This document shows, piece after piece, positions 33,869 through 41,238 of a DNA stretch of 64,000 nt (position 1 is the stretch's first letter; each line of letters begins with the position of its first letter). The notes beneath the pieces were generated by a model that did not search any database, was not told the origin of the DNA, and saw only the letters and a program-made list of their open reading frames with translations. Source of the DNA: Chitinophaga niabensis. Lineage in GTDB: Bacteria > Bacteroidota > Bacteroidia > Chitinophagales > Chitinophagaceae. Both the position numbers and the translations under genes were made by a program. The stretch lies in the NCBI RefSeq assembly GCF_900129465.1, contig NZ_FSRA01000001.1, positions 186,001 through 250,000 on the forward strand, written 5' to 3'.

Positions 33869-34651
33869 CTACATACCGGGTAATTTAATGCCACCCTGCT
33901 TTAATGCAGCAATCACTCTTTCATGTAATTCAAAACGGGTTTCATCATATAAATCACTGTCCACCCATGCATATACCACCAGCTTCCAGCCATCAGGTTC
34001 CAGGCCTGATACGCTTACGACAGCTGGTGGTTCTCTTGTAAGGTTCGTCATATCTACTGCTTCTTTCAATATCAGTGGTTTTACCTGTTCCAGGCTGTAA
34101 GCATAACTGAGCTTCAGTTCAATATCTATACGCCTGTTGGAAGACCGGGTTTGATTGATGATCACTTCATTCGATAATTTCGAATTAGGAATGATCACGT
34201 ATTTGTTATCAGCTGTGATGATAATGGTGTTAAACAGCTGTACCGAACTTACTTCTCCCGTTTGCCCCTGCGCAACAATAACATCGCCGGCTTCATAAGG
34301 TTTTAACAGCAATATCAATACGCCGCTGGTGAAGTTCTGCAAGGTACCGGAGAGTGCCAGGCCTGCTGCTACGCCAATAGCACCTACCAGGGCAGCAAAG
34401 ATGGTCATCTGGATATTGAGGAACTGGATCACGCCTAATACAAGCCCTATTTGCAATACTGCAGCTATCAGGCCCGTGAGGAATGGTTTCAGGGTATCGT
34501 CTGTACCCTTCTTATGCATTTTCCGGAGGAAGTATCTTTTGATCAGCAGGATCAGCCATTGCCCGCCAATTAAGATCACTATGGCCAGTACGATCCGGAG
34601 GCCATGCAGTTCTATCCAGTGATAGGCATTTTGTAACATCTGTTCGATCAT
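33869..34651 (-). CDS. MscS-family mechanosensitive ion channel
   Basis: The 260-residue protein has three N-terminal transmembrane helices; the pore helix is in AALVGAIGVAAGLALSGTLQNFTSG. A beta domain (LLLKPYEAGDVIVAQGQTGEVSSVQLFNTIIITADNKYVIIPNSKLSNEVIINQT) follows, then a C-terminal alpha/beta domain. It releases solutes on hypo-osmotic shock from the inner membrane. The length and order match small-type MscS. Confidence 0.94.
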   Translation of the reverse strand: MIEQMLQNAYHWIELHGLRIVLAIVILIGGQWLILLIKRYFLRKMHKKGTDDTLKPFLTGLIAAVLQIGLVLGVIQFLNIQMTIFAALVGAIGVAAGLALSGTLQNFTSGVLILLLKPYEAGDVIVAQGQTGEVSSVQLFNTIIITADNKYVIIPNSKLSNEVIINQTRSSNRRIDIELKLSYAYSLEQVKPLILKEAVDMTNLTREPPAVVSVSGLEPDGWKLVVYAWVDSDLYDETRFELHERVIAALKQGGIKLPGM

Positions 34652-34697
34652 GCCTTATACAATGGAAATATTATGCCAGTTAATCCCTGGCGAAAAG

Positions 34698-34709
34698 TGA
34701 TATTTTTCA
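34698..34709. promoter_or_regulatory. Crp/Fnr-type box 1 (DUF983 promoter)
   Basis: TGATATTTTTCA is a TGA-N6-TCA box flanked by AAG and ATT. It is centred about 62 bp before the predicted DUF983 transcription start, the classic position for activation by Crp-type proteins. Confidence 0.55.
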
Positions 34710-34766
34710 ATTATTTAATTGCAAATTGTCATCTATAGCGGGCGTTTTCAAAAGTACCTTTGTTGT

Positions 34767-35183
34767 ATGAAGGGATCAAATGGCCAAAGGAAATCCGGAT
34801 TTTTTACCAGTATCTTAAATAATAAATGCCCCAGGTGCAGGAAAGGAAAATTATTCAGAACAGATAACCCCTATCAGTTAAATCATGTCCTGGATATGGA
34901 AAAACACTGCCCGGTATGCGGGCAGGAAACGGAGCTGGAGGTTGGTTTCTGGTATGGTACCGGTTATATCAGCTATGTATTGGCGGTATTCTTTTCTGCA
35001 CTTAACCTGTTATGGTATTGGCTGATATTCGGTATTACCTGGAAAGATGATAGTATTGTCTACTGGCTGATCGTCAATGGAATCCTGCTTGTTTTATTTA
35101 TGCCTGTACTTATGCGTTTATCCCGGATGGTATACCTCAATTTCTATGTTTATTACGATCCTGAAACGGATAAGCCGGATTAA
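34767..35183 (+). CDS. DUF983 membrane protein
   Basis: The 138-residue protein has an N-terminal zinc-ribbon-like CPRCRKGKLF and a later HCPVCGQE pair, then two hydrophobic segments (GYISYVLAVFFSALNLLWYWLIF and IVYWLIVNGILLVLFMPVLMRL). DUF983 proteins are small membrane proteins of unknown function, often near cytochrome-oxidase assembly genes in other phyla. The ATG at 34767 is preceded 4 nt upstream by TACCTTTG (34755-34762). A TTG at 34719 is disfavoured. It overlaps the convergent methyltransferase gene by 4 bp. Confidence 0.85.
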   Translation: MKGSNGQRKSGFFTSILNNKCPRCRKGKLFRTDNPYQLNHVLDMEKHCPVCGQETELEVGFWYGTGYISYVLAVFFSALNLLWYWLIFGITWKDDSIVYWLIVNGILLVLFMPVLMRLSRMVYLNFYVYYDPETDKPD

Positions 35184-35815
35184 TGGGAAGCTTTTATCCA
35201 GTATTTTAAAAGATGGCCATTTGTTGAAGCTGCTAACTGATAACCTCCGGGTGCTTCTTCATCAGAATTGTGATAGGTGACAAGCCTTGTGCCTGCCGGC
35301 ATTTTTTCCAACTGATCATAAAGGAACCTGTTATATTGATCGTAGAGATGCCTGGAATAGGTGAGCTGATCATCTATTTTATCTGTTCCCGGCAGGTTCT
35401 CGTAGAAGGAATTAAAGAAATAAAAATGATCGAATTGCGAAAAGTCGAGATGCAGCAGGTTGCCGTTCAGGAATGTGACATTGTTAAGCCCCAGCATTTC
35501 TTTTGTGATAGCGGCGCAATATACCAGGTCATTCCGTTGCTCTATCCCATAAAAGGAGGCTTCCGGATGGTGGTATGCGCCAGTTAAACAGAATTTCCCG
35601 GGCCCGCTTCCTATATCCAGTATCTTATCTCCGGGGGAGGCTGCCAGGAACATGGCTGCCTTTTTTGCTACTTCAACCGGTGTCCAGTGTAATGGAGCCA
35701 ATTCTTTTATATAGGGAGGATAGAGGCTATTGAAAGCTTCATCTGATCTGAACCAGCTGTCTGTACCGGAGAGGACGGGTGATAATTGCTGCCATGCCGG
35801 ATCGGTGTTCTTCAT
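35180..35815 (-). CDS. Class I SAM-dependent methyltransferase (paralogue A)
   Basis: The 211-residue protein has the SAM-binding motif I (KILDIGSGPGKFCLTGA, near residue 68) and the post-motif acidic loop (FYGIEQRNDL). HWTPVEVAKKAAMFLA precedes motif I. It is a clear paralogue of the protein at 37398, sharing these blocks and the FDHFYFFNSFYENL segment. The substrate is unknown. A Crp-type box lies 57 bp upstream of its start, shared with the divergent Crp gene. Confidence 0.85.
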   Translation of the reverse strand: MKNTDPAWQQLSPVLSGTDSWFRSDEAFNSLYPPYIKELAPLHWTPVEVAKKAAMFLAASPGDKILDIGSGPGKFCLTGAYHHPEASFYGIEQRNDLVYCAAITKEMLGLNNVTFLNGNLLHLDFSQFDHFYFFNSFYENLPGTDKIDDQLTYSRHLYDQYNRFLYDQLEKMPAGTRLVTYHNSDEEAPGGYQLAASTNGHLLKYWIKASH

Positions 35816-35871
35816 ACCGCAAAGGTATTACCCGGAAAAATTTCCTGCAGTATACTTTATCACTTCAAAAA

Positions 35872-35883
35872 GTGAATTTTATC
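35872..35883. promoter_or_regulatory. Crp/Fnr-type box 2 (crp and methyltransferase A)
   Basis: TGAATTTTATCA is a TGA-N6-TCA box between the divergent methyltransferase and Crp genes. It overlaps a 6-bp inverted repeat (TCACTT at 35859-35864 with AAGTGA at 35869-35874). It would cover the -33 region of the crp promoter (TAACTTTG at 35897-35904), compatible with autoregulation. Confidence 0.5.
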
Positions 35884-35911
35884 AATTACAAAGGGACTAA
35901 CTTTGATCATT

Positions 35912-36619
35912 ATGAGCATCAAAGGTATTTTCCCAATAGATAAATGGGATTTCAAAAGTGAGTCCATCCTGATAGATCTGCCAAAGGAAGATTTTGATCT
36001 GCTGATGGCTCACAGTAATGAAAAGCTGTATAAAAAGAACGAAATACTTTTTAGAGAGGGAACTTATGCTTCCGGCATTTTTTACCTTGTTAAAGGAAAG
36101 GTGAAGAAGTATAAGGTGGATGAAGAAGGGAATGAGCAGATCATATACCTGGCGCATACAGGTCAGCTGATAGGTTATCATGGCATCTTTTCAGGGGATC
36201 ACTACCTGGACTCCGTAGGGGTGATGGAAGATAGCCGGATCGTATTTATACCTAAAGAGGATTTTTTACGAACACTGCAGCGTTCCTCTATATTTAGCAA
36301 CCGCCTGTTAAAGACACTAAGCCATGAATATACGGTGCTAACAAATAGCCTTAGCGTGCTTGCTCACAAGACCGTAAGGGAAAGGCTGGCATTACAACTG
36401 GTGGTGATCCGTGAAAAATATAAAGTATCAGGTGCTGAAGGAAAGCCCATTGAAGTGAATATCAGCAGGGAAGACCTGGCTAACCTTGTAGGCACGGTGA
36501 GGGAGAATATTGTGAGGATATTGACGGAGTTTAAGGAAAGCAATATCCTTGAAACGAAAGGAAGAAAGATAATCATCAAGGATGTAAACAAGCTGATACA
36601 GATCGCCAATTTCAAATAG
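35912..36619 (+). CDS. Crp/Fnr-family transcriptional regulator
   Basis: The 235-residue protein has an N-terminal cyclic-nucleotide-like beta roll (LYKKNEILFREGTYASGIFYLVKGKVKKYK) and a C-terminal winged helix (VNISREDLANLVGTVRENIVRILTEFKESNIL). The N-terminal four-Cys cluster of oxygen-sensing Fnr is absent, so it does not sense oxygen through Fe-S; the ligand is unknown. The ATG at 35912 is used since a TTG at 35903 overlaps the -7 box. It is the likely binder of the three TGA-N6-TCA boxes around it. It overlaps the convergent DUF1275 gene by 8 bp. Confidence 0.92.
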   Translation: MSIKGIFPIDKWDFKSESILIDLPKEDFDLLMAHSNEKLYKKNEILFREGTYASGIFYLVKGKVKKYKVDEEGNEQIIYLAHTGQLIGYHGIFSGDHYLDSVGVMEDSRIVFIPKEDFLRTLQRSSIFSNRLLKTLSHEYTVLTNSLSVLAHKTVRERLALQLVVIREKYKVSGAEGKPIEVNISREDLANLVGTVRENIVRILTEFKESNILETKGRKIIIKDVNKLIQIANFK

Positions 36620-37358
36620 CAGGTGTTTGCTTTTCCCGTACTTTATAACGGCGCATGAATTTATTGAACCTTATCCGGAAAGTATCATAGAATAAAGCGA
36701 TTACCAGTACGGCAGCCGGCAGGTAGAAAGTATAGTATTTAAACCTGAGCCAGATATATCCGCCAATGATCCCCCCGGCAAGAAAGAAACCTATAATAAT
36801 AAGATGCAGCGTTATTTTGTTTTTAACCCCGGCAGCATTTTTATGGGGAGTGGAAATGAGGGCGTAGAGTTCTATGCCAAGGTCTGTAAACATCCCTGTT
36901 AAATGTGTTGTTCTTACAGTGTTCCCTGAAATAGTAGATACCAGGGCATTCTGCATGCCCATGGCAAACAAAAGACTGCCGGCGAAGTATTCTGTTTTCA
37001 GTATAGAGTGATCAAAAGTATATCCAAAGCCTGCTGCAAACAGTAGTATTATTATTTCGATGATAATGGGTAAAGCGTGTCTTGCGATTTTACTGCGCCC
37101 TGTTCTTCCTATGCAGAAACTGGAGAAGAAAGCGCCTGCAAGAAAGAGAAAAAGCCATAACGCAACCATGCGGGCGGCACGCAGATCGCCCGTTGCCAGT
37201 TTTTGGGCCAGCAACCCGGCATGACCTGTAACATTGGTTGTTAAAACAGAAAAGGCAAATAGACCTGCTGTATTCACCATCCCGGCAGTAAAACATAACA
37301 GCGCAGCTAATCTGACGTTGTGTTTAAAATTCCTTTTTCTTCCGGTATGTCGCAGCAT
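36612..37358 (-). CDS. DUF1275 (YoaK-like) membrane protein
   Basis: The 248-residue protein has six hydrophobic segments. The first holds LAALLCFTAGMVNTAGLFAFSVLTTNVTGHAG, the DUF1275 signature, with a conserved NxTG. Later blocks include LFAMGMQNALVSTISGNTVRTTHLTGMFTDLGIEL. The family function is unknown. No Crp-type box was found before it. Confidence 0.88.
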   Translation of the reverse strand: MLRHTGRKRNFKHNVRLAALLCFTAGMVNTAGLFAFSVLTTNVTGHAGLLAQKLATGDLRAARMVALWLFLFLAGAFFSSFCIGRTGRSKIARHALPIIIEIIILLFAAGFGYTFDHSILKTEYFAGSLLFAMGMQNALVSTISGNTVRTTHLTGMFTDLGIELYALISTPHKNAAGVKNKITLHLIIIGFFLAGGIIGGYIWLRFKYYTFYLPAAVLVIALFYDTFRIRFNKFMRRYKVREKQTPAI

Positions 37359-37397
37359 ATATTTCAGTTATTGACTATCTGCAAACAATTCGTTCCT

Positions 37398-37994
37398 TTA
37401 TCTTTTTATCCACATCTTCAGGTTAAGATCAAGTGTAGCATCCACCAGCTGGTAACAAGGTGGTACTTCATCCTCCAGGCTGTGGAAGGTTACCAGTCTT
37501 GTGCCATTTCTTTTGCCTTCTAATATTCTATAAAGATAGCGTGAATAGTAATGATATAATTCTGTGGAATAAGGTAATAATTGATCAATGTGCCCGTCGC
37601 TGACGAGGTTTTCAAAAAAGGCATTGTAAAAATAGAAATGATCAAAACGGGAATGGTCAAGCTGTGTAAGATTTCCAAAAAGGAAGCTCACATTTTTTAT
37701 GCCGGTTATTCCTTTAGCGGACAGGGCAACCTGGTGAAGGTCTTTCCTTTGTTCTATGCCATAGAAGTAGGATTCCGGGAAATGACAGGCACCGATAAGG
37801 CAAAATTTTCCTGCACCACTTCCTATATCCAGGATTTTTGTCCCGGGTTCAGCCGCCAGGAACCGGGCAGACTTTTTGACGATCTCCATGGGCGTCCAGT
37901 GTTTCCCGGATAATTGGCGGATCCTCTCAGGATACAACTTGTCAAACTCAGTATCACTTATTTGCCATAGCGGTTCTGATATATTTTTATTCAT
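37398..37994 (-). CDS. Class I SAM-dependent methyltransferase (paralogue B)
   Basis: The 198-residue protein has motif I (KILDIGSGAGKFCLIGA, near residue 56), the FYGIEQRKDL loop, and the HWTPMEIVKKSARFLAAEPG segment, matching paralogue A at 35180 across most of its length. The two flank the Crp and DUF1275 genes. The substrate is unknown. A Crp-type box (38048-38059) lies 53 bp upstream and a TAACTTCG -7-like element at 38024-38017. Confidence 0.85.
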   Translation of the reverse strand: MNKNISEPLWQISDTEFDKLYPERIRQLSGKHWTPMEIVKKSARFLAAEPGTKILDIGSGAGKFCLIGACHFPESYFYGIEQRKDLHQVALSAKGITGIKNVSFLFGNLTQLDHSRFDHFYFYNAFFENLVSDGHIDQLLPYSTELYHYYSRYLYRILEGKRNGTRLVTFHSLEDEVPPCYQLVDATLDLNLKMWIKR

Positions 37995-38047
37995 AGCTTA
38001 TCTGTCCTGCATGCTGCGAAGTTAAAAGCAGGCGGCTTCCTGATAAG

Positions 38048-38059
38048 TGATATTTGTCA
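38048..38059. promoter_or_regulatory. Crp/Fnr-type box 3 (methyltransferase B)
   Basis: TGATATTTGTCA is a TGA-N6-TCA box that differs from box 1 by one base; the flanks AAG and ATT are also shared. It is centred about 43 bp before the predicted start of the minus-strand methyltransferase transcript, a class II activator position. Confidence 0.55.
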
Positions 38060-38230
38060 ATTTTCAGAACGAAATAAATGCTTATGACGGGATAAATGCT
38101 TTGGTAGGGCCAGGTATGGAGAAAAGATGTGGAGGGCGGTTTCAAAAGTTTTGACTTTCCATGATTGCGGAACATGCACAAGAACTGAAATAACCCCAGG
38201 GTAATTACCTCCCGGGGGTGTCATCGCAGC

Positions 38231-39511
38231 CTATTTGGTGAGGTCTGCAATGGTAACAGGGTTGCTGAGCAATGCCCCAAACTTTTCCCAACGGGCGCTG
38301 TCCCCGATATATTTTTTAACAAGGTCTAAACCGTAGTTGTAATTGATCACATAACTGCGGTTGTTCCTGATAAAGCTGATGGATTTGATGGCAGATTCCT
38401 TATTCAATAAAGTATAGTCCATGAGCCAGCGCAATGCTTCTTCCTCTTTCATATTTCCGCTGAGCAGGCCGCGGGCCACTTCATTGCGGGAGTAGTTCAG
38501 TTCTCCTTTGATGGCGAGGGCTTTGAAATAGAGATCGAGATCTGTACTGTCCAGGCCGGCTAAGGGTAATAGCACACTGCGGGTGTACACATTCTTTTCT
38601 GTGCCGGGGAATGCTAATTCAATGCCGTAGTTGGCACTCCCTTCTGCAATGAGGGACTGCGGGCTGAATAAGGGATAGAGGGAAATTTCCACCCATCCTT
38701 TATCGCGGTAGAGGTTCTTTTCCAGCATCATGTTATACACATGATGCCCGGGATAACCTTCGTGGCAGGCAAGGTCTATGGCTTTTTCAATAAAGATCTG
38801 AAGGTCTTCGCTGATCTGGATGAGGCTGTTGTAATTGCCTTTGTACCAGTTGTAGCCGGACCATGATTTGCCGGTTACATATTCCAGGGAAAAGTTTTCA
38901 TGTGCAGGAAGCTGGTAATGTTCCAGTGTACGTTTGCGGGCTTCTGCGATAGCCGTTTTGAAAACAGTGTCCAGTTTATCTTTAGGAATAATGAATTTAT
39001 TGGCCAGGCGCTGGAACTTGTCCGCCACAGGGCCTTTGCCGGGTAACAGGCTATCCATTGAAGCAATGAGCGTTTTGAAATGTGCTTCGGGATATACAGG
39101 AGCTGTTACACCAAAGAGTTCTATGGATTCTTCATCGAAGGGTTTGAGTTCTCCTGTGAAGATTTTTATCCTTCTGCCGAATGCAGTGAGTTGTTGTATG
39201 ATCCAGTTGGCGCGGATGCGGGTAGTGTCGTTTGATACCTGATCTGCCAATGTTCCCAGCTCTGCTTTCAGGATGTCTACAGAGGCGAGCAGGGAGTCTT
39301 TGGGAAAGGTGTCACTTTTTGTTTTTGGTTTTAATGAGTCCGGCCCATAGTAAGCATCCACAAAAGAACTATCATATTGCCCGATGGTTAAACCAAGGCG
39401 TACATATTTTTCTGCGAGGGCATCGAGCTTGTGCTGCTCTGTTTGTTTCTCTGAGTAATAATTACAGGATGCAAAAAGGATGATGGCTAAGAAAAGGAAT
39501 TTTGCTTGCAT
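38231..39511 (-). CDS. DUF885-family lipoprotein, putative metallopeptidase
   Basis: The 426-residue protein has a lipobox Cys in LAIILFASCNYYSE (near residue 16). Its core has HEGYPGHHVYN, a variant of the HExxH-type zinc site found in DUF885 proteins, followed by an SPQSLIAEGSANYGIEL segment with the third-ligand Glu. The family is related to M3-like carboxypeptidases; activity is inferred. An imperfect hairpin at about 38190-38217 lies downstream. It is monocistronic. Confidence 0.85.
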   Translation of the reverse strand: MQAKFLFLAIILFASCNYYSEKQTEQHKLDALAEKYVRLGLTIGQYDSSFVDAYYGPDSLKPKTKSDTFPKDSLLASVDILKAELGTLADQVSNDTTRIRANWIIQQLTAFGRRIKIFTGELKPFDEESIELFGVTAPVYPEAHFKTLIASMDSLLPGKGPVADKFQRLANKFIIPKDKLDTVFKTAIAEARKRTLEHYQLPAHENFSLEYVTGKSWSGYNWYKGNYNSLIQISEDLQIFIEKAIDLACHEGYPGHHVYNMMLEKNLYRDKGWVEISLYPLFSPQSLIAEGSANYGIELAFPGTEKNVYTRSVLLPLAGLDSTDLDLYFKALAIKGELNYSRNEVARGLLSGNMKEEEALRWLMDYTLLNKESAIKSISFIRNNRSYVINYNYGLDLVKKYIGDSARWEKFGALLSNPVTIADLTK

Positions 39512-39550
39512 ATATGCCGCTAGGTTTTTATAGTATAAATATATCGCTTT

Positions 39551-39967
39551 TTACAACTGCTTTTTCAGGCGTGCGGTATATGTTTTAATGGTGCCTGCCT
39601 TGTCTTTCTTCAACTGGGCAAGGAGGTTTTCCGGTTTAGTGCTGGTGCCTTCAAAGTGTTTGCTGCCCCATAACACCATTTCGGCGATAAGGGGGATCAG
39701 GTCTATTGCTTTTTCCGTAAGCGTATAAATGAATTTGGACCTGTGTACCGGGGAGACCTTCTTTGTTACAAGGCCCTGGGATTCCAGCAGTTCAAACCTG
39801 TCCGCCAGGATATTGGTCGCTATTTTTTCATCAGATGCCGTGCATTCTCCGTAGGAGGATTTCCCCTCGAAGATCATATCCCGGAGGATGAGCAACGTCC
39901 ACTTATCCCCGAAGAGATCAAGAACGTTGCTGATAGGGCATACTGACCTTGTTTTAACCTGTTTCAT
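39551..39967 (-). CDS. HxlR-family winged-helix regulator
   Basis: The 138-residue protein is a complete HxlR regulator: CPISNVLDLFGDKWTLLILRDMIF at residues 10-33, then the recognition region (IATNILADRFELLESQGLVTKK) and the wing. It keeps one N-terminal Cys (Cys10) that HxlR proteins use for redox or aldehyde sensing. It is divergent from the MFS gene and probably represses that gene and itself through the two palindromes between them. Confidence 0.92.
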   Translation of the reverse strand: MKQVKTRSVCPISNVLDLFGDKWTLLILRDMIFEGKSSYGECTASDEKIATNILADRFELLESQGLVTKKVSPVHRSKFIYTLTEKAIDLIPLIAEMVLWGSKHFEGTSTKPENLLAQLKKDKAGTIKTYTARLKKQL

Positions 39968-39972
39968 ACACT

Positions 39973-39989
39973 ACTTGCATTTTGCAAGT
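39973..39989. promoter_or_regulatory. HxlR operator 1
   Basis: ACTTGCA (39973-39979), TTT and TGCAAGT (39983-39989) form a perfect palindrome just upstream of the hxlR-like start codon. Its CTTG-N7-CAAG core is repeated in operator 2, centre to centre 35 bp apart. Confidence 0.8.
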
Positions 39990-39999
39990 GATTTATATT

Positions 40000-40032
40000 A
40001 CCTTAGCACTTGCAAAATACAAGTGCTAAGGT
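40000..40032. promoter_or_regulatory. HxlR operator 2 with 13-bp inverted repeat touching the MFS start codon
   Basis: ACCTTAGCACTTG (40000-40012) and CAAGTGCTAAGGT (40020-40032) are perfect complements around a 7-nt centre. The right arm ends at the base before the MFS ATG at 40033. In RNA it could form a hairpin that buries the translation start. Confidence 0.85.
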
Positions 40033-41211
40033 ATGAAAAAATTGTCGTTTCCATTGATTATGCTGTTTGCTGTGGCTGCGGGCCTGGCAGTGGCCAATGT
40101 TTATTTCGCGCAGCCGCTGCTGGATGCCATGGCGGATACTTTTGGGATCTCGCAGGCGGCGGTGGGTATTATCATAACTTCTACCCAGGTGGGGTATGGG
40201 TTAGGATTATTGTTACTGGTACCCCTGGGCGACCTGGTGGACAGCCGGAAACTGATTGTGCTGCAACTAGGATTGCTGGGATTATTCCTGTTGATAGTTG
40301 GGCTGGCGCCCTCTGTTTTTGTTTTGCTGGCAGGCATGATCATGATGGGATTAATGGCGGTGGTCACGCAAAGCCTGGTAGCCTTTGCCGCCAACATGGC
40401 TGGCGATGCAGAACGGGGGCGGGTAGTGGGAACAGTCACCAGTGGTATTGTGATAGGCATTCTTTTGGCAAGAACAATTGCCGGGGCCTTGGCTGACCTT
40501 GCCGGCTGGCGCACGGTGTACTTTGTTTCTGCGGCATTTACCTTACTGATCGCAGGTGTATTGTACCGTATTGCGCCTGTAGTGGAAAAACGTTCTGCAG
40601 GCGGCACCTATCCCCAATTGCTTAAATCTGTTTTTGTACTCTTTGCCAGCGAGCCGGTGCTGCTTACCAGGGGGATTATTGCCATGTTGCTATTTGCAGC
40701 CGGCACTGTATTATGGACGCCCATGGTATTGCCTCTCAGTGCACCGCCTTTCTCTCTTTCGCATACGGAGATCGGATTGTTTGGATTAGCCGGCGTGGCC
40801 GGAGCGTTAGGAGCTGCAAGGGCCGGGCGTTGGGCGGATAATGGTTATGCGCAATGGACTTCCGGCATTGGATTAACATTGGTATTGTTGTCCTGGATCC
40901 CGATCGCCTGTATGGGATACTCCCTCTGGGGATTGATCATCGGTGTGATCATTTTTGATTTTGGCCTGCAGGCAGTGCATGTAACCAACCAGAGCATTAT
41001 CCTTAAAGTAAGGCCGGAGGCTCGGAGCAGGATCACAGGTGGATATATGGTGTTCTATTCTGCAGGCAGCGGAGCAGGGTCCGTGGCTTCCACCATTACG
41101 TATGCGCATTTCGGATGGACGGGTGTATGCATCCTGGGTGCTGCGATCAGCGCTGCGGGGTTATTGTGTTGGGGGCTTTCTGAGAAAAGTTATAAATTAG
41201 GAGCAGCGTAG
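40033..41211 (+). CDS. MFS efflux transporter
   Basis: The 392-residue protein has twelve predicted membrane helices, with the MFS motif A region LLLVPLGDLVDSRKLIVL in loop 2-3. It resembles the drug-efflux/DHA branch (arabinose-efflux-type annotation). It probably expels a toxic compound sensed by the divergent HxlR-type regulator; the cargo is unknown. Its start codon is immediately preceded by the operator-2 palindrome. Confidence 0.92.
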   Translation: MKKLSFPLIMLFAVAAGLAVANVYFAQPLLDAMADTFGISQAAVGIIITSTQVGYGLGLLLLVPLGDLVDSRKLIVLQLGLLGLFLLIVGLAPSVFVLLAGMIMMGLMAVVTQSLVAFAANMAGDAERGRVVGTVTSGIVIGILLARTIAGALADLAGWRTVYFVSAAFTLLIAGVLYRIAPVVEKRSAGGTYPQLLKSVFVLFASEPVLLTRGIIAMLLFAAGTVLWTPMVLPLSAPPFSLSHTEIGLFGLAGVAGALGAARAGRWADNGYAQWTSGIGLTLVLLSWIPIACMGYSLWGLIIGVIIFDFGLQAVHVTNQSIILKVRPEARSRITGGYMVFYSAGSGAGSVASTITYAHFGWTGVCILGAAISAAGLLCWGLSEKSYKLGAA

Positions 41212-41238
41212 CATTTTTCTATCCCTTAAATCTGTAAA

